Source: Salibaculum sp031581025
GTDB lineage: Bacteria; Pseudomonadota; Alphaproteobacteria; Rhodobacterales; Rhodobacteraceae
NCBI RefSeq assembly: GCF_031581025.1
Contig: NZ_JAVLCA010000009.1
Length of the DNA stretch: 64,000 nt
Reading direction: 5' to 3' (one strand)
This document shows, piece by piece, positions 28,652-37,563 of this stretch (its first letter is position 1; every line of letters starts with the position of its first letter). A program made the translations under genes and the position numbers. The notes beneath the pieces were generated by a model. The model saw only the letters and a program-made list of their open reading frames with translations, was not told the DNA's origin and ran no database searches.

Positions 28652-29551
28652 ATGACCGCAGGCATTCCCTTTCCCGACATCAGCCCCGAGATCTTCACGA
28701 TCCAGCTTTTCGGCGCCAGTTTCGCCCTGCGCTGGTATGCCATGGCCTATATCGTCGGCATCCTGCTGGGCTGGCGGCTGGCGGTGATGGCCGTGACCCG
28801 CCCGGGGCTTTGGGCCGGAGACAGCGCGCCCATGACCCGCGAACAGGTCGAGGACCTGCTGACCGCGATCATCCTGGGCGTCATCATCGGCGGGCGGCTG
28901 GGCTATGTGATGTTCTACCGGCCCGGCTATTACATCCAGAACCCGCTTGAGATCGCGATGCTCTGGCAGGGCGGCATGGCCTTTCACGGCGGCTTTCTCG
29001 GCGTCGTCGTGGCGGTCTGGCTGGTGGCACGCAAGCACGGCGTGCGGCTGGGCGATATCGCCAACCTGGTGGCGCTGGCCGCCCCGCCCGCCATATTCCT
29101 TGTCCGGATCGCCAATTTCATCAATGCCGAGCTTTGGGGCCGGCCCACCGGCCTGCCCTGGGGTGTGATCTTTCCCGGCGCGGCCGCCCAGGATTGCCCC
29201 GGTGTCGAGGGGCTTTGCGCGCGCCATCCCAGCCAGCTCTACGAGGCGGGGCTGGAGGGGCTCTTGCTGGGGCTGCTGCTGATCTGGCTTGCCTTCGTGC
29301 GGGGCTGGCTCAAGAGCCGTTGGTCGCTGGCCGGGCTGTTCTTCGCGGGCTACGGTACGGCGCGATTCCTGGTCGAATTCGTGCGCCAGCCCGACGCGCA
29401 ATTCGTCGGCCCCGGCAACCCGGTGGGGCTGGCGTTTCATGTCGACGGTATCGGCCTGACCATGGGCCAGACGCTGTCACTGCCGATGATCGTGGTGGGC
29501 CTGGCGGTCATGCTCTGGGCCCTGCGGGGCGCGCCACAGGCCAAGGCATGA
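28652..29551 (+). CDS. lgt: prolipoprotein diacylglyceryl transferase
   Basis: A 299-residue inner-membrane enzyme that attaches diacylglycerol to the lipobox cysteine, the first step of lipoprotein maturation. It has about seven membrane segments. The essential stretch WQGGMAFHGGFLG and the later RIANFINAELWGRPT and HPSQLYEAGLEG are signature Lgt motifs. ATG 28652 (MTAGIPF) is preferred over one 12 codons earlier, which adds a basic non-conserved leader. Its stop overlaps the next start as ATGA. Confidence 0.95.
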   Translation: MTAGIPFPDISPEIFTIQLFGASFALRWYAMAYIVGILLGWRLAVMAVTRPGLWAGDSAPMTREQVEDLLTAIILGVIIGGRLGYVMFYRPGYYIQNPLEIAMLWQGGMAFHGGFLGVVVAVWLVARKHGVRLGDIANLVALAAPPAIFLVRIANFINAELWGRPTGLPWGVIFPGAAAQDCPGVEGLCARHPSQLYEAGLEGLLLGLLLIWLAFVRGWLKSRWSLAGLFFAGYGTARFLVEFVRQPDAQFVGPGNPVGLAFHVDGIGLTMGQTLSLPMIVVGLAVMLWALRGAPQAKA

Positions 29552-30606
29552 CGCCACTGGGCAATCTCCTGGCGCGCCGGATCGCGGCCACCGGCCCGAT
29601 GCCCCTGTCCGACTACATGGCCGAATGCCTGCTGCACCCCAAGCATGGCTATTACAGCACCCGCGATCCGCTGGGGCAGGCCGGCGATTTCATCACCGCG
29701 CCCGAGGTCAGCCAGATGTTCGGCGAGGTCATCGGCCTCGCGCTCGCGCAGGCCTGGATGGACCAGGGCGCGCCGGCGGCCTTCGTACTGGCCGAGCTTG
29801 GCCCGGGCCGCGGCACGCTGATGGCCGATGCCCTGCGCGCCACGGCAGGCGTGCCGGGGTTCCATGCGGCCGCGCAGGTGATCCTGATCGAGGCTTCGGC
29901 CCCACTGCGCGCGCAACAGGCCGAGCGTCTGCCACAGGCCCGCCATATCGACGGGCTGGACGCGCTGCCCGCGGCGCCGCTCTTTCTGGTGGCCAACGAG
30001 TTCTTCGATGCCCTGCCGATCCGCCAGTTCCAGCGCGATCCGGGCGGTTGGCGCGAGGTCATGGTGGGACTGGAGGGCGAGGCCCTGCGCCCCGGCCTGT
30101 CCGATCCCGCCCCGCTGGCCGCGCTTGACCATCGGCTGGAGGACACGGCCCCCGGCGACATCGTCGAGACCTGCCCGGCCCTGCCCGGAATCGTGGCGCA
30201 GATCGGCACGCGTCTCGCCCGCCATGGCGGCGCGGCGCTGATTCTCGACTACGGCGACTGGCGCGCGCTGGGCGACACCTTTCAGGCGCTCGAGGAGCAC
30301 GCCCAGGCCGATCCCTTTGCCGCTCCGGGCAGGGCCGACCTGACGGCCCATGTGGATTTCGAGGCCCTGGCCCTGGCGGCAGCCCCCGCGTGCCACACGC
30401 GGCTGACCGCGCAGGGCGTCTTTCTAGAGCGGCTGGGCATCACCGACCGCGCCCGCGCCCTGGCCCGCGGATTGCACGGGGCCGCGCTGGACAGCCACGT
30501 CGCCGCGCACCGAAGGTTGACGCACCCCGACGAGATGGGTCACCTCTTCAAGGTGATGGGACTGTTTCCCGAGGGCCACCCGGCCCCGCCCGGACTGGAG
30601 ACATGA
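29548..30606 (+). CDS. MidA/NDUFAF7-type SAM-dependent methyltransferase
   Basis: A 352-residue protein of the family that includes mitochondrial NDUFAF7, which methylates an arginine of a complex I subunit. Visible are LSDYMAECLLHPKHGYYS, the strong GQAGDFITAPEVSQMFGE block, ELGPGRGTLMADALR (SAM motif I), and NEFFDALPIRQF. The role in a bacterium is inferred by family. It is translationally coupled on both sides: ATGA with lgt and ATGA with pgeF. Confidence 0.9.
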   Translation: MTPLGNLLARRIAATGPMPLSDYMAECLLHPKHGYYSTRDPLGQAGDFITAPEVSQMFGEVIGLALAQAWMDQGAPAAFVLAELGPGRGTLMADALRATAGVPGFHAAAQVILIEASAPLRAQQAERLPQARHIDGLDALPAAPLFLVANEFFDALPIRQFQRDPGGWREVMVGLEGEALRPGLSDPAPLAALDHRLEDTAPGDIVETCPALPGIVAQIGTRLARHGGAALILDYGDWRALGDTFQALEEHAQADPFAAPGRADLTAHVDFEALALAAAPACHTRLTAQGVFLERLGITDRARALARGLHGAALDSHVAAHRRLTHPDEMGHLFKVMGLFPEGHPAPPGLET

Positions 30607-31358
30607 CGCTCGATATCATAACCGCCCCCGGCCTTGCGCCGCTCAGCCACGGGTTCTTTACCCGCCGGGGCGGCGCGTCGTCGGGGGTCTTCGCCGGGTT
30701 GAATTGCGGCTATGGCAGTTCCGACCAGCATGAGGCGGTGACGATCAACCGTACCCGCGCCGCCGACGCCCTTGGCGTCGCGCCCGAGGCGCTGCTGGGC
30801 GTACACCAGGTGCATTCGGCCCAGGCGATCACAGTGACCGAACCGGGCACGTCACCGGTCAAGGCAGACGCGCTTGTCACCGATCGGCCCGGGCTTGCGC
30901 TGTCCGTGCTGGCGGCCGATTGCCAGCCGGTGCTGTTCGCGGATCACGCAGCCGGGGTGGTCGGCGCAGCGCATGCTGGCTGGCGCGGGACACTGGACGG
31001 GGTGCTGGAGGCCACGCTCGACGCGATGGAGGCCTTGGGCGCCGACCGGGGCGCAACCCTAACCGTCATCGGCCCCTGCATCAGCCAGCGCAACTACGAG
31101 GTCGGCCCGGACTTCCTGGATGATTTCCTGGCCGACGACCCCGAGAACGCCCGATTTTTCGCCAGCGGGGCAGGCGACAGGTATCTTTTCGATCTGCCGG
31201 GGTTCGGGCTGCACCGGCTGCGCGCAGCCGGAGTATGGCAGGCCCAATGGACCCGCCACTGCACCTACGCCGACCCGGACCGGTTCTTCAGCTATCGCCG
31301 CAGCACCCATGCGAAAGCGGCCGATTACGGCCGCCTCATCAGCGCGATCCGGCTTTAA
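30603..31358 (+). CDS. pgeF: peptidoglycan editing factor PgeF (YfiH/laccase domain)
   Basis: A 251-residue single-domain protein. SHGFFTRRGGASSGVFAGLN opens the domain, VHSAQ and AADCQPVLF give zinc/catalytic His and Cys, and AAHAGWRGT is the third key motif. PgeF proteins remove wrongly inserted amino acids such as serine from peptidoglycan precursors; older annotations call them polyphenol oxidases. The start overlaps the stop of the methyltransferase, closing a three-gene lgt-midA-pgeF unit. Confidence 0.92.
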   Translation: MTLDIITAPGLAPLSHGFFTRRGGASSGVFAGLNCGYGSSDQHEAVTINRTRAADALGVAPEALLGVHQVHSAQAITVTEPGTSPVKADALVTDRPGLALSVLAADCQPVLFADHAAGVVGAAHAGWRGTLDGVLEATLDAMEALGADRGATLTVIGPCISQRNYEVGPDFLDDFLADDPENARFFASGAGDRYLFDLPGFGLHRLRAAGVWQAQWTRHCTYADPDRFFSYRRSTHAKAADYGRLISAIRL

Positions 31359-31415
31359 GCGCGCGTACGCCCCGCGCAAAGGTCGCAGGGAGGCGATAAC
31401 CGCGATCGACGCCGG

Positions 31416-31916
31416 TCAGGCCTCCTGCGCCAGGCGGGCCTCCAGCACTTCGAAGGGCACGCCGGGATCATCCTTGGCGCCCCGGATCACCAGAGAGGTC
31501 TTGACGCTGGCCACGTTGGGGGCGGCCGTCAGATGTTCCGTCAGAAAGGTCTGGAACGACCGCAGGTCGGGGGCCACACACTTGAGGATGAAATCGACCT
31601 CACCGTTGAGCATGTGACACTCGCGCACCAGCGGCCAGCCCGCGCATTTCTCCTCGAAGGCGGAAAGGTCTTTCTCGGCCTGGCTGACAAGCCCGACCAT
31701 GGCGAAGACCTGAACCTCAAAGCCCAGTTCGCGCGCGTCCACCTCGGCATGATAGCCGCGGATGAACCCCTGTTCCTCGAGCGTGCGCACCCGGCGCAGG
31801 CAGGGCGGCGCCGAGATACCCACCCGCTTGGCCAGTTCCACATTGGTCATGCGGCCATCGGCCTGCAACTCGGCCAGGATCATGCGGTCGATCTCATCCA
31901 AACGGGTGCTGGGCAT
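31416..31916 (-). CDS. Lrp/AsnC family transcriptional regulator
   Basis: A 166-residue feast/famine regulator. The N-terminal helix-turn-helix covers about residues 8-60 (ELQADGRMTNVELAKRVGISAPPCLRRVRTLEEQG in segments), and the C-terminal RAM domain has the ligand-binding beta-alpha fold with VRECHMLNGEVDFILKC. Such proteins form dimers to octamers. It is divergent from trxB, and paired repeats in the shared upstream region may be its operator. Confidence 0.92.
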   Translation of the reverse strand: MPSTRLDEIDRMILAELQADGRMTNVELAKRVGISAPPCLRRVRTLEEQGFIRGYHAEVDARELGFEVQVFAMVGLVSQAEKDLSAFEEKCAGWPLVRECHMLNGEVDFILKCVAPDLRSFQTFLTEHLTAAPNVASVKTSLVIRGAKDDPGVPFEVLEARLAQEA

Positions 31917-31973
31917 GTGCGGGCTGTCCTGTCGAGGGTGATTTGCGAGACTATACGCATAAAGGCCCTAAGG

Positions 31974-32009
31974 CGCAATAATCTTTCACGTAGACGCAAT
32001 ATCCTTTCA
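31974..32009. promoter_or_regulatory. paired 15-bp direct repeats, candidate Lrp/AsnC operator
   Basis: CGCAATAATCTTTCA (31974-31988) and CGCAATATCCTTTCA (31995-32009) agree at 13 of 15 positions and are exactly 21 bp apart, two helical turns. They lie between the divergent lrp and trxB genes in a locally AT-rich stretch. Same-face spacing suits a dimer or octamer such as Lrp/AsnC. They could alternatively act in trxB oxidative control. Confidence 0.55.
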
Positions 32010-32094
32010 TATGCCTCTTGCGTCGATCCGCCCCTTTCGCCCGACGTCCGGCCCGCCTATATCCGACGCCGTACCACGTGAAGGGAATATCGTC

Positions 32095-33084
32095 ATGGCA
32101 GAGCAACGCCGCACCAAGGTCCTGATCATCGGGTCTGGCCCGGCCGGTTATACCGCCGCCGTCTACGCCAGCCGCGCCATGCTTGAGCCGATCCTGGTCC
32201 AGGGGATCGAGCCGGGCGGCCAGCTGACCACCACCACGGACGTGGAAAACTGGCCCGGCGAAACGGAAATCCAGGGCCCGGATCTGATGGTCAACATGGA
32301 GGCGCACGCCAAGGCCGTGGGCAGCGAGATCATCGGCGACATCATCACCAGAATCGATTTCGACACCCGCCCCTTCCGCTGCCAGTCCGACAGCGGCACC
32401 GAATATATCGCCGACGCCATCATCCTGGCCACCGGCGCCCGGGCGAAATGGCTGGGCCTGCCCTCGGAGGAGAAGTTCAAGGGCTTCGGCGTCTCGGCCT
32501 GCGCCACCTGCGACGGGTTCTTCTACCGCGGGCAGGAGATCGCGGTGATCGGCGGCGGCAACACCGCCGTTGAAGAGGCGCTGTTCCTGACCAATTTCGC
32601 CAGCAAGGTGACGCTGATCCACCGCCGCGACGAGCTGCGCGCCGAGAAGATCCTGCAGGACCGGCTGTTCAAGCACCCCAAGGTCGAGATTTTGTGGAAT
32701 CATCAGCTTGACGAGGTCTACGGCGCCGAAAGCCCGCTTGGCGTTCAGGGGATCAAGGTCAGGAACGTCAAAACCGAGGCGGTGACAGAGCTGCCCGTGA
32801 CCGGCGTCTTCGTGGCCATCGGCCATGCCCCGGCCAACGAACTGGTCAAGGACGCGCTGGAGACGCACATGGGCGGCTATGTCGTCACCAAGCCCGACAG
32901 CACCGAGACAAGCATTCCCGGCATCTATGCCGCCGGCGACCTGACCGACCACAAGTATCGCCAGGCGGTGACCTCGGCCGGCATGGGCTGCATGGCCGCG
33001 CTGGAGGCCGAACGCTGGCTGGCCGAACAGGAAGACGCGGGCGAACCGGCCCCCGAGGTGGCAAACGAACCCGAAAGTGCCTGA
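32095..33084 (+). CDS. trxB: thioredoxin reductase
   Basis: A 329-residue FAD/NADPH disulfide reductase. FAD binding is IIGSGPAGYTAAVYASRA (11-28). The redox-active CATC is at residues 136-139 (ACATCDGFF), the NADPH motif is VIGGGNTAVEEALFL, and the C-terminal FAD motif is GIYAAGDLTDHKYRQAVTSAG. It keeps thioredoxin reduced. The C terminus adds an acidic tail. ATG 32095 comes after a GAAGGGAA ribosome-site-like stretch; an upstream in-frame ATG precedes an unconserved leader. Confidence 0.95.
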   Translation: MAEQRRTKVLIIGSGPAGYTAAVYASRAMLEPILVQGIEPGGQLTTTTDVENWPGETEIQGPDLMVNMEAHAKAVGSEIIGDIITRIDFDTRPFRCQSDSGTEYIADAIILATGARAKWLGLPSEEKFKGFGVSACATCDGFFYRGQEIAVIGGGNTAVEEALFLTNFASKVTLIHRRDELRAEKILQDRLFKHPKVEILWNHQLDEVYGAESPLGVQGIKVRNVKTEAVTELPVTGVFVAIGHAPANELVKDALETHMGGYVVTKPDSTETSIPGIYAAGDLTDHKYRQAVTSAGMGCMAALEAERWLAEQEDAGEPAPEVANEPESA

Positions 33085-33102
33085 CCCAAGGGGGCGCAAG
33101 GC

Positions 33103-33132
33103 GCGTCGCGGGCCATTGACGGCCCGCGACGC
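33103..33132 (+). terminator. stem-loop after trxB
   Basis: GCGTCGCGGGCC-ATTGAC-GGCCCGCGACGC is a perfect 12-bp stem with a 6-base loop, starting 19 bases after the trxB stop. It lacks a T-run, so it may stabilise the mRNA end or terminate with help. Confidence 0.6.
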
Positions 33133-33245
33133 CTGCCGCGAACGCGACTTTTCGGCAACAGCGGGGCGGCAGGACAGCCCGAGGGTTTTTCGGCAGTGAA
33201 AAGCATGCGATGCGTTCATCCGTGAACAAACCTTGAGTCGCGGCC

Positions 33246-35324
33246 GTGCCCACCCCGAAAACACCGCCAATGACAGACGAGGAAGACGCGCTCTTCCGGC
33301 TGTTGCGCCAGGTCGACCTGGCGCCCGACGCCTCGCAGCGCGCGATGGCGGAGGCCGTCGGCATGTCGCTGGGCCGGCTCAATGCACAGCTCAAGTCGGC
33401 GATCGGCGCCGGGTTCATAAAAACCAACGATCACACCGGCGAGGACCGGCGCAAACGCGTCTCCTACGTGCTCACCCACAAGGGGGCCACGGAACAGGCG
33501 CGCCTGACCGATCGCTTTCTCGCCCGCAAATTCGCCGAATACGACGCGCTTCACGCGGAACTCACCGGCACGATCAGCGGTCATTATCCGCCCAAAACCA
33601 GGACCACATTGATGCAAAGCAACCTCGCCCCGATCCCCGAACTCTACGTGTCTTACGACAGCGCCCAGAAGCTGAAGGCCGACGCCGCCGATCTGACCAG
33701 CTGGGATCTCAGCCCGCGCCAGATCTGCGACCTTGACTTGCTGATGAACGGCGGGTTCAGCCCGCTCAAGGGCTTCCTGTCGCAGGCGGATTACGACAGC
33801 GTGGTCGAAGACATGCGGCTGGCCGATGGCACGCTCTGGCCCATGCCGATCACGCTGGACGTCTCCGAGGAGTTCGCCGAGAGCCTCGACCTGGGCCAGG
33901 ACATCGCCCTGCGCGACCAGGAGGGCGTGATCCTGGGCACCATGACAGTGACCGACCGCTGGACGCCGGACAAGGCGCGCGAGGCTGAAAAGGTCTTCGG
34001 CGCCGATGACAGCGCCCACCCGGCGGTGAACTACCTGCATAACACAGCAGGCAAGGTCTACCTGGGCGGCCCCGTCACCGGCATCCAGCAGCCGGTGCAT
34101 TATGATTTCCGCGGCCGGCGCGACACGCCCAACGAGTTGCGCGCGCTGTTCCGCAAGCTAGGTTGGCGCCGCGTCGTCGCCTTCCAGACCCGCAACCCGC
34201 TGCACCGCGCGCACCAGGAACTGACCTTCCGCGCCGCGAAAGAGGCCCAGGCCAACCTGCTGATCCATCCGGTCGTGGGCCTGACCAAGCCCGGCGACGT
34301 GGACCATTTCACGCGGGTGCGCTGCTACGAGGCCGTGCTGGACAAGTACCCGCAATCGACGACCACCATGTCGCTGCTCAACCTCGCCATGCGCATGGCC
34401 GGCCCGCGCGAGGCAGTCTGGCACGGAATCATCCGGCGCAATCACGGCTGCACCCACATGATCGTGGGCCGCGACCATGCCGGCCCGGGCAAGAACAGCC
34501 AGGGCGAGGATTTCTACGGCCCCTATGACGCACAAGAGCTGTTCCGCACCCACCAGGACGAGATCGGCCTCGAAATGGTGGACTTCAAGCACATGGTCTA
34601 CGTGCAGGAGCGCGCCCAGTACGAGCCCGCCGACGAGATCGCCGACAAGGACGACGTGACCATCCTGAACATCTCGGGCACCGAGCTGCGCCGCCGGCTG
34701 GCCGAGGGGCTGGAAATCCCGGACTGGTTCTCCTTTCCCGAAGTCGTGCAAGAGCTGCGCCGCACCCGGCCGCCGCGGTCCCAGCAGGGGTTCACCGTCT
34801 TTTTCACCGGCCTGTCAGGCTCGGGCAAATCGACCATCGCCAATGCGCTGATGGTAAAGCTGATGGAGATGGGAGGGCGCCCGGTGACGCTGCTCGACGG
34901 GGACATCGTGCGCAAGAACCTGTCGTCCGAGCTGGGCTTTTCCAAGGAGCACCGCGACCTGAACATTCGCCGGATCGGCTATGTTGCCAGCGAGATCACC
35001 AAGAACGGCGGCATCGCCATCTGTGCACCCATCGCGCCCTATGCGGCCACCCGCCGCGCGGTGCGTGAAGAGATCGAGGCCTACGGCGCCTTCCTGGAGA
35101 TCCATGTGGCAACCTCGCTCGAGGAATGCGAACGCCGCGACCGCAAGGGGCTCTACAAGCTGGCGCGTGAGGGCAAGATCAAGGAATTCACCGGGATCTC
35201 GGACCCCTACGACGAGCCCGAGACTCCCGAGCTGCGCGTCGAGACCGAGAATATCGACGTCGACAACTGCGCGCACCAGGTGATCCTCAAGCTGGAAAGC
35301 CTCGGGCTGATCGCGGGCAACTGA
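33246..35324 (+). CDS. MarR-like regulator domain fused in frame to ATP sulfurylase/APS kinase
   Basis: One open frame of 692 codons. Residues 9-108 form a winged-helix domain of the MarR-type EPS-associated regulator kind (DASQRAMAEAVGMSLGRLNAQL, ending RFLARKFAEYDALHAEL). Residues 123-510 are ATP sulfurylase, with QTRNPLHRAH (314-323) and GRDHAGPG (408-415). Residues 516-692 are APS kinase, P-loop GLSGSGKST (522-530). Together the enzyme domains turn sulfate into PAPS. Starts: GTG 33246 or ATG 33270 for the whole frame; an internal ATG at 33612 (MQSNLAPIPELYVSY), 8 bases after AGGA, matches the usual start of the enzyme. It may be a true fusion, or two genes lacking a stop between them. Confidence 0.85.
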   Translation: MPTPKTPPMTDEEDALFRLLRQVDLAPDASQRAMAEAVGMSLGRLNAQLKSAIGAGFIKTNDHTGEDRRKRVSYVLTHKGATEQARLTDRFLARKFAEYDALHAELTGTISGHYPPKTRTTLMQSNLAPIPELYVSYDSAQKLKADAADLTSWDLSPRQICDLDLLMNGGFSPLKGFLSQADYDSVVEDMRLADGTLWPMPITLDVSEEFAESLDLGQDIALRDQEGVILGTMTVTDRWTPDKAREAEKVFGADDSAHPAVNYLHNTAGKVYLGGPVTGIQQPVHYDFRGRRDTPNELRALFRKLGWRRVVAFQTRNPLHRAHQELTFRAAKEAQANLLIHPVVGLTKPGDVDHFTRVRCYEAVLDKYPQSTTTMSLLNLAMRMAGPREAVWHGIIRRNHGCTHMIVGRDHAGPGKNSQGEDFYGPYDAQELFRTHQDEIGLEMVDFKHMVYVQERAQYEPADEIADKDDVTILNISGTELRRRLAEGLEIPDWFSFPEVVQELRRTRPPRSQQGFTVFFTGLSGSGKSTIANALMVKLMEMGGRPVTLLDGDIVRKNLSSELGFSKEHRDLNIRRIGYVASEITKNGGIAICAPIAPYAATRRAVREEIEAYGAFLEIHVATSLEECERRDRKGLYKLAREGKIKEFTGISDPYDEPETPELRVETENIDVDNCAHQVILKLESLGLIAGN

Positions 35325-35343
35325 GCGCGCGCCGGAAAGCAGG

Positions 35344-35380
35344 AAAAGGCCCCCGCGGGAAAACCGGCGGGGGCCTTTTT
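35344..35380 (+). terminator. rho-independent terminator of the sulfurylase/APS kinase gene
   Basis: AAAA-GGCCCCCGC and GCGGGGGCC-TTTTT form a 9-bp GC stem extended by A-T pairs, with a loop of about ten bases and a terminal T-run, 20 bases after the stop codon. Confidence 0.92.
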
Positions 35381-35503
35381 CGGCAGCGTCGTCAATCGCC
35401 CTGTCACAGGGCCAGAACGCAATGATGACCTGCAACCGGGTGCGGCCGCAATTGGCTGCGCCAGTCGCTTATGCGCACCGGCAGCACCGCGGCGCGTTTC
35501 GGC

Positions 35504-36544
35504 CTAGATTATCTCGTCCTCGTCGAACAGCGGCGAGGCCTCCAGCTGGCTCGACAGTTCCTCGACCGTGTCTGCGGCGCGTTGGTGCGGGGCCTCGGCG
35601 ATATGGAACAGCGCGTCCCCCTCGTTGACCACGGGCAGCACGGCGCGGCCCACGATGATCCCGGCGCCGGGGGCGAGAACCTCGGTTTCGACCTCGCCGA
35701 AGGGATCCGCGACGGCGGCGATCACCTCGCCCTCTTCCACCACATCCCCATCGGCACGAAAGCTGCGCAGCAGCCCACCGGCCGGGGCCCGCACCCATGT
35801 GCTGGAATAGGAAAACAGCGGCTTGCGACGGGCCTTGGCGATACCCTTTGCGGGCAGCATGTCCATGGCCCGCAGCACCCGCAGGATGCCCGCCACCCCG
35901 GCCCGGGTGGCCATCTCATCAAAGCGCAGCCCTTCGCCGGCCTCGTAAAGAAGCACGTCGATCCCCGCCCGCTTGGCCTCGGCGCGCAACGAGCCGTCGC
36001 GCAGCGAGGAGGTCAGCACGACGGGCGCGCCAAAGGCCTCGGCCATGGCGACCATGCGCTCGTTGCCGCGATTGATGCGCACCTGCGGCAGGTTGGTGCG
36101 GTGCACCGCGGCCGAGTGCAGGTCGATCCCGAGGTCACACCGTTTGACCACGGTATCCAGGAATATCTCGGCCAGTCGCGAGGCCAGCGAGCCGCGGGCG
36201 TAGCCCGGAAAGCTGCGGTTCAGGTCGCGCCGGTCCGGAAGGTAACGCGACCGGTTCTGAAAGCCGAACGAATTGACGATGGGCACGACCATGAGCGTCC
36301 CGCGCAGCTTGTCCAGCAGGGGCGATTGCAAAAGGCGGCGGCAGATTTCCACGCCCATCACCTCGTCGCCATGGACGGCGGCGCTGACAAAGACCGTAGG
36401 CCCTTTGCGGCGCCCGTGAACGGCATGGACCGAGAGGTTGACCGGTGTGTGATCCGACAGCAGGCTGACTGGAAGCTCCACCGTCTGGCGCGTCCCCGGG
36501 GCTATGACATGCCCGTTCAGCTTGAACCCCTTGCGTTTCGCCAT
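35504..36544 (-). CDS. succinylglutamate desuccinylase/aspartoacylase family protein
   Basis: A 346-residue M14-like zinc hydrolase. The zinc site is HGDE (residues 58-61) with the third ligand His143 in GIDLHSA, and RDLNRSFPG is the substrate-binding Arg motif. The C-terminal quarter (SSTWVRAPAGGLLRS, GDVVEEGEVIAAVADPFGE) resembles the beta domain of AstE/ectoine DoeB-like enzymes. It should cleave an N-acyl amino acid or related amide; the substrate is not fixed by context. Confidence 0.83.
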   Translation of the reverse strand: MAKRKGFKLNGHVIAPGTRQTVELPVSLLSDHTPVNLSVHAVHGRRKGPTVFVSAAVHGDEVMGVEICRRLLQSPLLDKLRGTLMVVPIVNSFGFQNRSRYLPDRRDLNRSFPGYARGSLASRLAEIFLDTVVKRCDLGIDLHSAAVHRTNLPQVRINRGNERMVAMAEAFGAPVVLTSSLRDGSLRAEAKRAGIDVLLYEAGEGLRFDEMATRAGVAGILRVLRAMDMLPAKGIAKARRKPLFSYSSTWVRAPAGGLLRSFRADGDVVEEGEVIAAVADPFGEVETEVLAPGAGIIVGRAVLPVVNEGDALFHIAEAPHQRAADTVEELSSQLEASPLFDEDEII

Positions 36545-36639
36545 GCCGCCCCTCTCTCCCGTGGTTCGTCCACAAAAGGCAAATCAACCGGCAAGGCAAC
36601 CCCTTGCGCCCCGTCCCCCCGGCTGGAAGGCTTGCGCCC

Positions 36640-37296
36640 ATGCTGACCGTGGCGCTGACATCCGTTCCCCCGCGCTTCGCCGGGCTGGGGGCGACGCTGG
36701 ACAGTCTGCTGGCCCAGCCCGAGGTGGCCCGCGTGGTCGTGACACTGCCGCGCCGCTATGCGCACTTTGCCGGGCCGGTGACGCCGCCGCCGTTGCCCGA
36801 CGGGGTCACGCTGCACTGGGCCGACAGCGATATCGGCCCCGCCACCAAGGTGCTGCCGCTGGCCGCGACGCTGGCACCGGATGTTCCGATCCTGATCTGC
36901 GACGACGACTGGGCCTACGGGCCGGGGTGGGCGGCAGGGTTCGCGGCGGCCCATGCCGCCGATCCCGCCGCCGCGCTGGCCGCACAACCCTTCGAGGCGC
37001 GCCGGATCGGACGGCCTTCGGGGACCATCGTGCAGGGCTTCGCGGGGGTGCTGGTCAGGCCCGCCATGCTGGCGCCCCTGACGCCACCGCCTGAACGGTT
37101 CCGTACCGTCGACGATGTCTGGCTCTCGGCCATGCTTGCCGCAAATGACGTGCCAGTGCGTGCCCTTCCCGCCCTGCGCGTCCTGGCCCGCCCCACGGGA
37201 AACGAAGCCGCACCGCTGCAGGCGCGCGGGGATCGCGCCGCCCTCAACCGGGCCTGCGCGGCACATTGTGCCAATTTTTTCGCGATCTGGGGCTAG
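36640..37296 (+). CDS. small glycosyltransferase-like protein
   Basis: A 218-residue protein. LTVALTSVPPRFAGLGATLDSLLAQP at the start and PILICDDDWAYGPGWAAGF in the middle, with a DDD motif at about residues 87-89, resemble a GT-A fold with a nucleotide-sugar/metal site. The family is shorter than most glycosyltransferases and the acceptor is unknown. ATG 36640 is chosen since the LTSVPPR segment should lie at the N terminus. It is divergent from the aspartoacylase-like gene. Confidence 0.6.
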   Translation: MLTVALTSVPPRFAGLGATLDSLLAQPEVARVVVTLPRRYAHFAGPVTPPPLPDGVTLHWADSDIGPATKVLPLAATLAPDVPILICDDDWAYGPGWAAGFAAAHAADPAAALAAQPFEARRIGRPSGTIVQGFAGVLVRPAMLAPLTPPPERFRTVDDVWLSAMLAANDVPVRALPALRVLARPTGNEAAPLQARGDRAALNRACAAHCANFFAIWG

Positions 37297-37335
37297 GATC
37301 GGATTTCCACCGATCCGACCCCCGGCTGCGGTGCC

Positions 37336-37560
37336 TCAGTGCACCGTAACAGGCGTCATGTCGTGCTGCCGCGCCAACTCGAAGGCCAGCGCGCGGTTGG
37401 CGACAAGCGCCAGCTGCTGCCCGTCGCTGTCATGCACGGCATAAACCTGATTCATCCCGTCCGACTGCTCGCGAACCTCGTCGGGCAGGTCGGCGACGGC
37501 CACCGGCTTGACGTAGACGACCCGGTCGCCCAGCGCTTCGAAATCGTATTTCGTGTTCAT
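37336..37560 (-). CDS. DUF1150 family protein
   Basis: A 74-residue protein starting MNTKYDFEALGDRVVYVKPV. The YVKPVAVADLPDEV segment and QVYAVHDSDGQQLALV fit DUF1150, a small family typical of alphaproteobacteria. The gene starts 3 bases after the end of the Hsp20 gene, so it is probably co-expressed with it from the heat-shock-like promoter at 38042-38071. The function is unknown. Confidence 0.85.
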   Translation of the reverse strand: MNTKYDFEALGDRVVYVKPVAVADLPDEVREQSDGMNQVYAVHDSDGQQLALVANRALAFELARQHDMTPVTVH

Positions 37561-37563
37561 GGC

